From Suillus spraguei (taxonomy: Eukaryota; Basidiomycota; Agaricomycetes; Boletales; Suillaceae): a stretch of 64,000 bases of DNA. The position numbers were made by a program, and so were the translations under genes. The notes under the pieces were generated by a model. That model saw only the letters and a program-made list of their open reading frames with translations, made no database searches and had not been told where the DNA came from. The stretch's first letter is position 1; every line of letters begins with the position of its first letter. The stretch lies in the NCBI GenBank assembly GCA_016800925.1, contig JABCPU010000087.1, forward strand, positions 62,001 to 126,000. The letters are read 5' to 3'. Of the stretch, positions 22,933 to 35,879 are shown piece after piece.

Positions 22933-25900
22933 ATGCGGTCCCCAGGGACCCTCTTAGTACTCTTTCTCCTCCCAACGACCCTCGCCTTCAAACAATCCGA
23001 CTTCAAAACATGTTCTCAGTCCGGTTTTTGTCGCAGAGGACGCGCTCTCGCAGCACGCGCACAAGAATCCCCATCATCATGGCGTTCCCCATATTCAATT
23101 GAACCCCCAAAACTCAACCCTCATGAACCAGGGTTCACCACAAATGTCCACTCTTCCATCCATCCCAGTGTCGAATTCGTGCTTGACGTTATTATACACG
23201 AAGAGGGCATTGTGCGCGTGCGAATGGACGAAAAGAACGGACTGAGGAAACGATATAACGAAGCTGCCCAGTGGGCGCTCATCGGAGAACCTTTGTCGAG
23301 TGATGATGTTCTCTGGACGATCAATAGGGAAAAGGCCAAGGCTGTTTACGGGCCGAAGAAGGATATGGAGCTGGTCGTCGACTTTAACCCTCTCAAAATC
23401 ACGCTTTTCCAGGGTGGCATGGAACAAGTCGTTTTAAACGGACTGGCTTACTGCACATGGAGCATTTCAGAACCAAAGAGAGCTCTCAACCAGCCGAACA
23501 CATCGAAGGCGAAGGACAATCCGTCCTCCAAGTCAACCCTGCAACATGGTTCGAAGGCGACACCCAAGATGCCTTCTGGGACGAAACTTTCTCCACATGG
23601 ACAGACACAAAACCCAAAGGTACGCCCCACATTTACCATCAACATTGAGACTACGACCCCCAGCCACAGGCCCCGAATCCCTCTCCCTCGATATAACCTT
23701 CCCCAACCACGCCCACGTTTACGGAATCCCCCAGCACGCCACGAATCTCTCCCTCCCAAGTACAACAGGCCCCACTGCAAGATACACAGACCCCTTCCGT
23801 CTCTACAATGCAGATGTCTTTGAATACCTCTCAGACTCGCCGACTTCTCTCTACGGCTCGATCCCGCTCATGCATGCGCATTCTGCAAAGTCAACGGTGG
23901 CTGTTTTCAATGCCCTTGCATCGGAAACATGGATTGATATAGCTCATGTGGAAAAAGGCGGCGTACAAACGCACTGGATATCCGAGTCTGGAATCCTGGA
24001 CGTATTCCTACTCCCAGGCCCAACGCCCACCGATGTCTTCACGCAATATGCACACCTAACGGGCACTGCTCCCCTCCCAGCTCACTGGTCACTCGGGTAT
24101 CACCAGTGCCGCTGGAATTACGTCAGTTCAGACGACGTGCGCGGTGTGCAGAATAGGTTCGATGAGGATGATTTCCCGGTGGATGTGTTTTGGTTGGATA
24201 TCGAGTATGCGGAAGATCATAGGTATTTTATGTGGAATAAGAAGACATTTCCAGATCCGGTGGAGATGACGAAGGATGTAGAGGCTGTTGAGCGGAAGGT
24301 CCGTTCATCCTTTCATTTCATCCTTCTCACACTTATGCACATATGTCCCAGATGGTAATCATCGTCGACCCTCACTTAAAACGCGCAAACGACTACCCAG
24401 TATACAAACGCGCATCAGAACTAGGAGTCCTCGTCAAACCCAAGAGCGGTGAGGGTGAATACGAAGGATGGTGTTGGCCCGGCTCCAGTTCATGGATCGA
24501 CTTTTTCCATCCTGCTTCTTGGGACTTTTGGATTTCGCTCTTCAAGACAAAGACTATCGATGATCAGTGGAGTTGGACGGAGAGTACCGACAGTGTAGGC
24601 ATTTGGAATGATATGAACGAGGTAAGTTTTCTTCGAGGTTTATTTTGATAGCATGATAATCTATTCGTGAAAACGAAATGCTAGCCGTCAGTGTTCAACG
24701 GGCCAGAAATCACGATGCCGAAAGACAACGTTCATTACGGCGGTTGGGAGCATAGAGACGTGCATAATATCAACGGGATGCTCTTCGTAAGTCCCTAAAC
24801 TTCTTTCTCAAGCGTACGGTACTGACCCCTACAGGCAAACCACACATTCCAAGCAGCAGAAGCGCGCACAGACCCCCCACGACGCCCATTCGTCCTCACC
24901 CGCGCCTTCTACGCCGGTTCTCAGCGTTTTGGGGCGATGTGGACGGGCGATAATCTTGGCACGTGGGAGCATATGGCTGTGGGGATTAAGATGGTGCTTG
25001 CAAATGGAATTGGGGGGATGCCTTTTGCTGGGTGTAAGTCCTTCCTCCCCCTCATTTCTAATCATTCACCCGGTCACAGCCGACGTCGGTGGCTTCTTCG
25101 GAAACCCTGAACCAGAAATGTTGGTGCGCTGGTACGTAGTGGGCGCGTTCTCGCCCTTCTTCCGCGCACATGCGCATATCGACACAAAGCGCCGAGAACC
25201 GTACCTTCTTGAGGAGCCGTACAAAAGTTTAGTAAGGGATATTTTGAAGTTGAGGTATTCGATGCTTCCTGTGTGGTATACTGCGTTTAGGGAGACCAGT
25301 GAGAGCGGGGTTCCTATACTTCGGTATGGTTTTCTTCCTCGGTTCGACTATGCGATTGATGTGTGTGTGAATGCACAGGCCTCAGTATGTGATGTTCCCC
25401 GAGGATGAAGCTGGGTTTGGGATTGATGATCAGTATTATGTTGGGTCGTCGGGGTTACTTGTTAAACCAGTGACGCAGAAGGGGGTGAAAGAAGTTTCTG
25501 TGTACATTGCTGAGGATCAGGTTCGTTCCTCACCTCTTCCTTTCATTTCTCCCCACACCCTAAAACTTACACTCAACAACTTAGGTCTACTATGACTACT
25601 TCACCAATCATGCCCACCGCCCCAAAAACCGATACATAACCCTCCCTGCAAACCTCGACCAAATTCCTTTACTCATCCGCGGAGGCTCCATCATTTCCAC
25701 ACGCGAACGTCCGCGCCGTTCTTCGCCACTGATGAAATATGATCCATTCACGCTCCGTATTGCGCTTGATACTTCTGGGAATGCGCACGGGGAGGTGTAT
25801 CTTGATGATGGCGAGACGTATGAGTATGGGAGAGGGGATGTTGTTTGGCGCGGGTTCGGTGCGGAGAGTATGAAAGGAAAGGGGAAAGGGATTGGGATGG

Positions 25901-26160
25901 TCCGCATCTCGTCTGTTGACCTTGCCGCAAGAACGGAAGTGGGTGCGTACCAGCCCGAGAACGAGTTCGCGCGCAGTGTAGGGGATGTGAGAGTGGAGAA
26001 GTTGGTTGTCCTTGGACTTGGGAAGAAGCCTTTGAGTGTTGTTTTGGATGGTGGGAGGGAGCTCGAGTGGGAGTTTGTATCGGATGGCGGAGTGTTGGTC
26101 GTTAAAGATCCTGCAGTGCGCGTGGTGGATGATTGGGCTGTCGTCGTGAAGCTGGAGTGA
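22933..26160 (+). CDS. Glucosidase II alpha subunit (glycoside hydrolase family 31)
   Basis: ER enzyme that trims the inner glucoses from N-glycans in the calnexin folding cycle, working with a beta subunit. Exons: 22933-23619, 23670-24298, 24352-24621, 24685-24786, 24835-25033, 25080-25323, 25379-25520 and 25585-26160, about 949 residues if one base is restored. The signal peptide is [19 protein letters not shown]. The GH31 nucleophile motif is IWNDMNEP, split by the intron at 24622-24684. Other marks are [36 protein letters not shown] and [11 protein letters not shown]. One base is missing near 23443-23445: the frame before reads VVLNG and the frame after reads GLLHMEHFR, a conserved GH31 N-domain segment. 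No intron can bridge it. As this is normally a single-copy housekeeping gene, an assembly deletion is the likeliest explanation. Confidence 0.9.
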
Positions 26161-26439
26161 GAGTAAATGATCGTGATTTTAATATGTTCATCCGTTTACT
26201 ACTGATGGCCTAGTACAATGACGTACCAGAGAGCTGGAAACCCCAGGTGAGGTTTTCGGCGAGAGAACTCAGACACAGTAAATATATTTAAAGGACAAAA
26301 TTCTATGTACTACATACATCTAAATCGTTGCCGTTGATAGGGCTGGTTAAATTGTTATGGGAGGACATGCTCTTAATGCGCACCGGCAGTCATAGCGAGT
26401 GCTTATATTCACGATACGTAGGTGATAGCCCTTCTTCGT

Positions 26440-27540
26440 CTTACCTCAGATACCAGTAGAAGCATGCAGCACGTTGAGGTATCGGATGAAGCTTTCCTGA
26501 CCTAAATTCTGAGCCAGCAGCGGCTCTCCGACTTGCACAATATTCTCGACATACGCAAAGTAAGCTTGAAATGACAACAGATGGCTACCTTCAAAATTGC
26601 CCACTTGCGCAAGCCACATATGGCCCAAGACAGGCCAAGTCCAGCAACACTGCGTGTATAAGAATGACATTGTTGCTAATCAAAGATGACTGACCTGATC
26701 AGGGGTAACTTTATTTTATCATCATTTTAAGCCCCACATTAGAGTGTCATTGCGGTCTACATGAACAGTATTGCTAAAGCGAATCACGACAATGTAAACA
26801 AATGACACTAAAGGAAGGTCAAAGAAGAACACTCTGGCCTGAATCTGAAGTTCGGCATGCACTGGCGAACTATGTTCAGCAAGACGATACTCAACGTACC
26901 ACTTCCCATTCTCCCACATATAAAAGTACAATACCCATATACGTCCTTCAGGGAATAAGATGTTCATGTCAGCATGAGGAATAGGACAAAATTACAGACC
27001 ACATACCCCAGGCGACGAATTCCACCTTCAATTTCTGTGTAATATGCAGACGTTTCTGGAACATCCTGAGGACAAAATGAACGTAAAAGTAACTTTTTCC
27101 CACACCGTCCCTTTCATGGACTTGAACATCATCTCGTCGGCAACCCAACATGCGTCTCAAAGACTTATCCTTGACTGATAGCATGCGATGAAATAATCTT
27201 TCAAAACATCATGTACCTGCACTTACGATTAACAGTGTCCCCCAAGTTCAGTAACATAAAAAATCGTGGCCATTGACTAACATGCATGCAAGACGCAAGT
27301 CTGAATAACAAGCAGGAGAAAATGCGAGAATGAATTTAACAAACTCGAAAGGGCTTTTCGCCAGTTGTTTACAATTGCCCAACACAGCGCTGTGTGATCC
27401 ACGATATTGCGTGTTTGAAGGAGTATGGAGAACTCTGTTGCTGGTAGCAGAGCACAGGCTTTGACAATTGGTGCAACAGGGGCAGGAGAAGAGACAATTT
27501 CACGAATACAAGATAGAACGGCACAGCGGCACAAGCATTT
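26440..27540 (-). pseudogene. Decayed gene of an unnamed basidiomycete family
   Basis: Pieces of one protein can be read on the minus strand in changing frames. Around 27540-27360 it reads VLSCIREIVSSPAPVAPIVK then VDHTALCWAIVNN. The next pieces are FVKFILAFSPACYSDLRLAC and LLNLGDTVN. DKSLRRMLGC...RMFQKRLHITQ lies near 27170-27020. After a GTATGT...AG intron, GRIWVLYFYMWENGKWYVEY lies near 26960-26880. The order and spacing fit one gene, but at least two frame changes (near 27350 and 27260) are not explained by introns. I believe related unnamed proteins occur in other Agaricomycetes; no function is known to me. A further open piece at 26446-26670 may be the 3' end. Confidence 0.35.
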
Positions 27541-27699
27541 TTGCTTGGATTGTAAGAATGAAAATGCCGGTGGTTTGCACTGGATGAAATCTCTTTATGA
27601 ATTGCACCATACGAATGAGATGGGTAGGTGGCCATCGGAGACAATAGGGGCCTGCTGAACATTAAAATTCACACGAGGCCTCACCATCGACCCTTGTCT

Positions 27700-29580
27700 T
27701 ACAGTGAGGGCCGATGCCGCCCCTGCCTATCGACGATGCGAGAAGATAGAAGCATGTATTCCGCGACGTGGACGCTGTTGCGCTCTGGAAGAATGATTTG
27801 ATGCCATGATCTGGCAAGTTGACGCTGAACGTCAATATGACTGAATGCTTTTAAGGGTTGATATCCGAATCGACCCGGAGAATAAGCCCGAGGATCTCAC
27901 TCCATACTCCAACTACTTTTAGACGCTGCAGCTGATCGCTCCCGTGCAACTGCCTGCATACGCAGCAATTTCGTTCAGAGTATAGGTAGCCGGAAATGTC
28001 TCCGGGATCCTTTCTGCCAGTTGAACTTCCGAGGTATACAGAAAAATTCGGACCTCGTTGTTCACCAGGATCGACCCCACCAGCGCTGGCCGCTGTCGAT
28101 AGTTACTTTACCTAATCCTTGGGGTGCGTTCATGGACGACTATGACAATCACGAGCCAACTGTGACAAGCTGGTTATGGTGTTGTCGATACTATGTCCAC
28201 TTCTTCATAAACGAGATAAAATGAACTTCCAAATTCCGTGAAGTCCTACAAGAGCACAGCATCGACCTAACGGCCACGACATTTAACGACATGATCGACA
28301 GCACCGGCGGCGGTGTGCAGTATAAAAGTTTCCCGTTGCACAATCACCGAAGTGAAGAACGACACAAGGTCCATGAAGACTGAATTTCTCACATACAAGT
28401 TCTTCTATATCTCACAAACCGTTTCACAAAGAACAAACCCACATTAATTTCAGGCTTCCCTGTATATCGACCACTCTCTTCGTTCCAGTTTTGCACTGAC
28501 TTTTTACTGATCAATAGGCTCCGCCATTGACTTCTCAGTGCTGTTTGGGGCACCCGTCCGAACATGCAGCCGATTTCGAACACGGATACCAAATGTATGC
28601 GATGGTCAGGCGCCACTGTGTTCAGGAAAGCTCTTCGTTCTCTCCTGGAATGTATGAGGGCATGGTGTCAAACACTGCGTTCTCTTCTACCAATCCAGGC
28701 CCCAGATTTCTATACTCTGAATGTCCAGATCTCAGGTTCCGTATATCATATTATACCTGCATCGAGACATCCTTAACATGTCATTTCACCCACCGCCATT
28801 AAAAAAATCCGATACCTAATGAACGTATATCGAGGAAATCATCTCTGGAGACCTGATGGAGCGGAAGACGGGTGGTCGATCCTGGCTGAACGTGATATGC
28901 AGATGTTGTATTCCATGCTTCCAGAAGGCACCTTTCTCTTTGAGATTGAGTAACTCAAACGGCATCGTTCAGGCAGAGCTGGGTGATGGGAATGAGTCAC
29001 ATGTTTGAGAGGAGTTAGGAATGGAATGGAGGTCGGAGACACTACCCAGGAAATACGATCGATGTGGTTCGCCGTCACGGATGCTAAAGGCGTTCACCAC
29101 TGCAAGTTCAAACCGAGCCTTCAATATGTGCTGTTAAGGTGGGCACTGCTAGCGGTGCCTGGGTGGGTTGGAGTCCTTCAAGAATCGTGCTAGAACTTCT
29201 CGGGCAGCATAGGTGCCTACAGCATCAAAAGATCTGTGATGTAGAAATCTTGGTATCATATATCAATGCACCGCAGGGTAGGTGTAAATGTTGTCGGGTA
29301 CTTGGAGGCGTCCTTGATTAAGCATGTATGTGTGTGACATCTACAGGAAAAACAATACAACGGTGTGTGCGTCTGCTAAAGATATCGCGGTGAGGGAAAC
29401 AAGAGAAAATTGAAAAGACTTGTTGATGTGCATGCATATGTAGTACTACGTAAGATGATGTAGAATAAAGTGGGTAATGAGAAAGCACAACCAGTAACAA
29501 AATCACCTCGAAACTGTAAATTCAATTTGATATCAAATGCCGAAAGGTAGAAAGGCAACCATCCGACAAATCCCAACACA
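27700..29580. other. Gene-poor spacer with short protein-like fragments
   Basis: No complete gene found. A TATAAAAG motif lies at 28321-28328. A plus-strand stretch at about 28836-28950 reads GNHLWRPDGAEDGWSILAER and onward to a stop, with protein-like composition but no start or partner exon. Other frames (28527-28802, 29005-29193) are not recognisable. These may be remnants of a lost gene. Confidence 0.4.
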
Positions 29581-29587
29581 GAGAAAC

Positions 29588-32500
29588 TTAATCCAGGGGT
29601 ACTAAAAAACTTGCCAATGCCCAGCCCACTTCGCCTCTAACTTTCGCATCTCTACCTCCCTCCGCATCAGCAAGCTCCCGAACTAGTAACAAACAATCTT
29701 CTCCGTCATCCACATATAACGGCAAATCCGGATGAGTACTGGGGTGCCCATACTCCCTGAGCACATCAAACGTATCTCCAGATCGCAGCTCGAAGAACGG
29801 TAAACCCCGATACGATACTCCAGTAGGTGGGATACACATGTGTATCGCGGCGCATTGGTAGAGAGCACGCAGCCCTTGCAAGTCAGTGGTACGTCGAGTA
29901 GGGGTATGCGGTGAGTGCGTTCGAATTGGCGTAGTTGGCATTTGGTATGCAGGCAGCGCACTATCTGTGGTATAGTAACTTGGTGCCAGTGAGCTCGGAG
30001 CCCCGAGGCTCTTGACAGAACTCGATCGCGTCCTGTGGTGTGATGGCCGGAATGTATCTGTAATCTTACTCTTTAGGCTCGGCCGTCTCTGCGATCTACG
30101 CCCTCGGTCTCTGTCGTTGTCTTCCTGCTCCTCGTCGAACGTGGCGAATGACGATGGGCTTGGTGGGGGATCAAGTACAAAGGGTATGTTGCTGAGTATC
30201 GGCCCAGGCAGACTCTTCATTCGTGTGGGCTTAAGGCGTGGCGGAGAGATACCTTTGCGAGACTGTGATGGCGACTGTATGGCAGAAGGCATAGGTGGTA
30301 CATCCTCGATCCCTCTCCCAGCACTCATACCAGGACTAGGGATATTCTGGTATGACTTGCCCGACTTCCCAGATTTACCAGAACGCAGTGACTCATCGGA
30401 GGGTTTGCGGAGAATAGGACCAGTGGGGATATTGTTCGTACTCCCACTGCGCCGTCGACCAGTATTATCGTAAGAGTTGGGGTGCGAGTGTGACGTGCGC
30501 GACGCTGGGTTAAACGAGGAAGATAACGATTGTGAGCTGCAGTGATCATAGGAATTTTGAGAACTGCGAGGCTCGTAAGAACTTTGCGAGTTACGAGGGT
30601 CATTCAATCGGTAAAGTGTGTCGTACGATCCAGAACCAGACGAATGACGTGCATCATACTCCTTCTCCCGCGCATACTTCATTTCATCCCTCCTAGACCG
30701 AGCCTCATATGACTCCTTGGCCACATATCGGGCATCGCACGACCCTTGGTGTTGATGTTGCTGTTGCCTTGGGCGCGTAGGTGATACCTGTGGATCGAGT
30801 GGGCCAAGCACGGCAGCAAGGTTTGCTGACTTCACACCTTGCTGTGGTGAAGTACGATGTTGCACATGCTGCGGTATTTGGCACTGTGGAACTACAGGAC
30901 GTAGTCGCTCCATCTTCCTAGGCGGATTGACAACCGTTAATGACGTAAGCACGCCCAACACATCGTCCCATCGTTCGCGCCAGACACGAACTGTCTCGCC
31001 TCCACCTGCTGGTCGGTCTGGATGTTGCATGCTGCCTCTTGTTGATGCACCTTCATCCCCAAGGCCCTCTCCCTCTACCCGCAGTGCATCCCACAACTCC
31101 CCCCACCGCTCCCTTACAACTCCCCAAAATGTTTCCATCGCCCTGTCTAAGTCTAATACCACCCCATCGATCCCACGTTCCAGAAGCTTTACATACACAG
31201 GCAACTCCAGCGCAAGTTGCCCGCGCAACGCAACGTAGCTCTGGCTTGCCTGTAGCAGCGCCTCCGACGGGCGGTGCTTGCGCGTGATCGGGAGGTGCAG
31301 AAGGTGTATATGCAGTGGCTGTAGAGTGTGCAATGCGCTGAGAAGCTTGAGTGGCGCAACCGTTGTGCCTTTGAGGGATTGGAGAGAGGGGAGGATGTGC
31401 GCGTGGAGTTCGTACTCGAGATCTTGTGCGAGTTCGACTAGTCCAGTACAGAGCGAGAGGAACGCGTCAAAGGCTTCACTTTGGCCGGTCCCTAAGGCGT
31501 CTTGTGAAGAAGGGGGAGTGGAATTCGAACTGGCATTGTTCAGAGACAGTTCAGGGTTGACGGTGACGCCAATGACGCCTGCAAATGCCCATCCCCACTT
31601 GACGAGCGCCCCAAACAGCGTATGGAGAGTCCGGGCATAGCCAAGTGCGTCCCGAGCGAGATGGGATAGGGTAATGATATGCGACTTGAGCCTGCTTTCG
31701 AGTGCTACAAGGAGGGTAGCTTCAGCGTTTTCGGAGTCAGGTTCTATTTCTGAAATATGGATGGAGCCTTTTTGTTTCGAGGGTGACTTGGCAGACGAGG
31801 CAAGGGGCTTTGGAGTGCGTAAAGAACGCATGCGCGAGACAGAGGCATTCACAACGCCCACCTTGGGGATGCCGATGGATCCTACGCTACCTGCTCCAGG
31901 GCCGTCTTTGGCATGTCCAGACCCGAGGACCTCTCTGACGACTTCTACCCGCCTTCGTCCCTCATTCACAGCGCGAGCTACTTCTTCCACCTTCTGCTTC
32001 GCCTCTCTCAATTTATCTAGTCCTGCAGCTCCCTCCCTCAGTCTCCCAAAGGCCTCGCCCATACTCTCTGAAGTTACGACAACGGATGGTTCCGGAGTAG
32101 CACTGATTACAGCGCCTAGCAACAACCCATACTTTAGCAACCTCTGAACCGGCTTGATTAACAAACTCGGTAGGTCCCAAGCATGTGTGTGCGCCTCGAC
32201 AAGTCCTTTGCTCTCCTTGAGCCACCGCGAGAATTGAGGCGTAAGCTGCGGTGGTGCGCTGAGGGCGTCGAGGTGTGCGAGTGCGCGAGGGTGTGCGGTG
32301 ATGTAAGTAGTGTATGGGGGCGCTAAGAGGGTACCTGGGGAACATTAAACATCAATGTGAAGTCGCACCTAATATCAGAAGGGACTGAACTCACCACCTC
32401 CAGGAAAACTTCGCCCACGCCCTTGCCTCCTTCTTCGATCGCTAATTCGAGCTTTGACACGAGCATGTCGGAGAGGACAGCGAGTTCAGAAATGTTGCGG

Positions 32501-33896
32501 AAAATAATACGTGTGTCGGCGACAGACAGTGGAGGCTCACCCACAGGGCGTGAAAGCTGTGTTGGAACCTTAGAATCAGTCAGAGGACCTATAAATTTGC
32601 AGTTAGTGAGCTGAACAATTGCAGATCATCGCAAAAGGACCTATTGGTGTTAATGTAGGTACATTCAGTTGTATAGAAGGCACGTTGAACTGTCTCGTTG
32701 GTGGGCAAAGGCCCAAGACAGACATGTCGGACGTAGAGATGGTACTGACTGTGCGCGAAGACAAGGATGAGCTTGTACCTGAGCTCGACTTGGTCGATTC
32801 GGAGCTTGAGCCAGACCCAGGGTTTGAAATTTCTGAACCTGAGACTGGCCGTGTACATGAAAAACCGAATGGCGGAGGGTGACCTGGGGTGGATTAGAAT
32901 GATTTTCACAGGAAATAAAAAGTAGCAAAACTCACCAGACGCTAACCTCATATACACATCCCTGATGAGTGCCAAATCGCTTGCATAAGCACGTTCAGAG
33001 GTCAGAAGTTCGAGCAGTGCATGTTGGCGTTTTGTAATGGCTGGTGCGGGTGTAGGGGGGGTTGTAGTCAGATCTTCCTCTGAGCGTTGTTGACTTGACA
33101 TCGCGCTCCGATCCTCTGACTCAAGACGGCTATCAGTTCGTAGTCTTGACTTGATGGGCAGGGAGAGGGGTAGAGTGGAAGGAGGGAGGGGGAGTTCCTT
33201 GTCTTTAGGGAACCGAGTGCAATGTATAAGAGTATGAGCCGATTCCATGGTAGGAGTATGGCCGGCGTTAGCTGTATCAGCACCGACGGAATCGGTATAA
33301 GCAGCGACGGGTCCGGTATAGCTGGTGTATAGGGCAGTAGGGAGGGTATGACCAACGAGGTGTTCTGTTTCCCTTTCCCTATCAAACTCGTCCTCCAATT
33401 CGTCAACAACTTCAATAACGGAGTGGAGATCGGATGTGGAGCCGAGAGCCTCTAGAAGTTGTGATAGAGATGAAAAGCTATGAGTACGAAGGACGGGAAC
33501 CATCTCTGACTCTGGCGCCAATTGGAGCATTGGCAACATCTTTGGCAGCTGTTGGCGCGTGGCAGGAGGCGCTGCGATAACCTGATCCGATAATCCAAGG
33601 GTTAATCCAATCATTGGTTTTAGCTGTGATTGTTGCAGATCTAGGCCTTCTCGCTCTCTTGATTGTCGTCTAGCTTCTTCCACTATCATAGAATTACGAC
33701 CAGGTCGAAGTACTGATCTTGGTGGCAGCACAGGTAGAGTAGTACTAGACTTTTCCAGACGGTGTGGATGTGGTTGGCCTTGAGTCAATGTTTGTTGTAC
33801 CTGCTGGTTATTAATGGATCCGTGCCCGTTGCGTCCGCTAGCCTCGAGGCTCCCCAAATCAAAATACTCCGCCTCTGAACTTGCAATGTCCGTCAT
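29588..33896 (-). CDS. Rho guanine nucleotide exchange factor: DH, BAR and SH3-like domains
   Basis: Exons 33896-32936, 32883-32641, 32588-32391 and 32334-29588 give 1382 residues with consistent phases. The donor at 32640 (GTCCTT) and the one at 32390 (GTTCAG) are weak, so those two junctions are less certain. The DH domain begins near residue 290 (KRQHALLELLTSERAYASDL) and is interrupted by a Ser-rich, low-complexity insert encoded mainly by exon 2. It resumes at VADTRIIFRNISELAVLSDM and ends with LLIKPVQRLLKYGLLL, the typical last DH helix. A BAR-like helical domain follows (LLVALESRLKSHIITLSHLA to the GVVRERWGELWD region), then a long disordered Ser/Arg/Gln-rich part and a C-terminal SH3-like fold (YQCAAIHMC...). 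DH-BAR proteins activate Rho-family GTPases such as Cdc42 at curved membranes; that role here is inferred. Confidence 0.85.
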
Positions 33897-33899
33897 TTT

Positions 33900-35870
33900 T
33901 ATTTAGTTGTCAGCCGGCCTCGAGGCAGTCGTAGATCCGTTTAACGTCAGCTTATTACTCCGCCACGCTAAGTATAGGGCCTGCCTGCCTGGTACTCTCG
34001 TGTCTGCAACCTGTTCACTGCACTTATGGTCAGCAATGACCTCTACGCTGACCATTGGAGGCGCTCGGGCGCTCGACTTGCCTATCTCAGCCTGCCTTCT
34101 TCGTGTGGGAGTCTTCGTGTGGTTCCCTTGCCGATATCACTATCTTCCGAAGTGCCAGACCGTGGTTAAAGAGAAACAAGATACAGTCAGTAATTTCTAC
34201 TTCCCAGCCATTCACTTTACTTCACTGCCAGCTCACCATTTTGAACTAGGCTTCACGATGAGCCAATTTTGCTGGACTCTGCAAGTTGTAACCGACGAAC
34301 GCCCAATTGAACAACTCACGATTCGTTTATCAAGTTTCAAACTCCGGTTATGCATGCAGCCCAGGCAGGCTGTTCTACGCCAAGTTTGACACCGCCTGGA
34401 CACTACTACGTGCAGGGACGTTCGCATATGAGATACCATGCAGATAATAAGTCTTCGCCTGCCTTTTGTCTGCTTCTTCCAAGGTCACCGTGGCAATGTG
34501 TTCAAGTTTTCCGAAACTTGCGCTGGCATCAAACGCGCACGCAATTACCGCGGGCTATAGGCATGTACGTCGTTGTTCTAGGGGTTGTCATGCGTCGTAA
34601 GCACGTGCATTATAGGTGAAGATCAGGACAGCATACATTCATCATCACATTCTTTGTGACGAGTCTATCACCCGTTGTGGGCATCAATCACGCACGCAAT
34701 TACCGCGGGCTATAGGCATGTACGTCGTTGCTCTGGGGGTTGTCATGACTCATGAGTGCGTCGTAAGCATGTGCGTTATAGGTAAAGACCAGGACTGCAT
34801 CCAATCATCACATTCTTTGTGACGCTATTGCATCAAGTACGTAGACATAAATATTTGGATAGCTAGGCCATGTGCCGTACCCTGTTTCAACCTACTGCTC
34901 TCAGAACCGCTTTCTTGTCCTACCCGAGAACGTCATGAATCAAACTGCAATTGTTCGGTTGCGACTCGGAGTGTGTTGTGGCTCCTCCGAGTCATTCCTA
35001 CATTCGAGGGTCTTGAATATTGTGTTACGAATACCGTGAAGTAGGGGTCATAGTGTACTTATCTCCACAGGCATCCTGTTCACTTCAATCTGACGAACCG
35101 TTTGCTTATGCTACTGCGTGATGACTCGGAAGCGGTCCGCATCGTTTAGTTGTGAGGATTGCGAGCCAGCGGGTCGCTTTCTTTTGTAAAATCGCATCAG
35201 CCATAGCATAGAAATATTTATTGGATCGGTGAGGCCTGTGCTATGTTGCATACGACAACTGGCTGAATTCAATGGAAACGTTAGACAGACTGCTGGTATG
35301 TAAGATGCCTGTCGAGCTTGATACTCCCGAGTGCACATACACTCGGCGATCCAGGGTCAAGCGTCCAGTATACAGCGAGAGGGCTCTTGGCTCTTGTCGA
35401 CATTTGATTAATTTATTATATTGTAGCCATGGCTAGGAGAATCTGCATATTGAAATGCGCGAGCACGAAGAGCCCATGTGTCAGCGGCGTGTTCTCTCTG
35501 AGTGAGAATTCCTACCTTGGACTCAAACCCCTTATTCCTGCCTCCAGTAATACGCCCCCAGTGTAAAATTCTAGGCGTGAGAGAAAGATGTCCTCTACGA
35601 AGACGCAGACCCCTCGATGACTGTACAGAAAAGGCTGCGAGTGTTTTGTCCTTCGATTACCGTCCACGCTCCTAGAATATTCCAGGCAGAAGTAAAATAC
35701 GTTTGTTGTCTAATGACTGCGCAGAAGACATCGCCGAGTATTCTGATTTGATGATTACGGGCACCTCTAGAGCCTAGGACAGCCGGATACAAGGCCGGAT
35801 ACCATGGGCAAAAGTGATTTGTGACGTTATAAAAGGCGTATTACTTGTTGGAACGAATGGGGATCCACGT
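33900..35870. other. Gene-poor spacer containing a tandem repeat
   Basis: No supportable gene on either strand over about 2 kb. The only clear structure is the direct repeat at 34527-34824. Confidence 0.5.
34527..34824. repeat. Two tandem direct repeats, period about 155 bp
   Basis: Unit 1 spans 34527-34661 and unit 2 spans 34682-34824. Both start at CATCAA and contain GCACGCAATTACCGCGGGC and TATAGGCATGTACGTCGTTG, and both end at CATTCTTTGTGACG. Unit 2 carries an 11 bp insertion (ACTCATGAGTG-like) after TTGTCATG. No coding role is visible. Confidence 0.85.
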
Positions 35871-35879
35871 CCATGGAGG

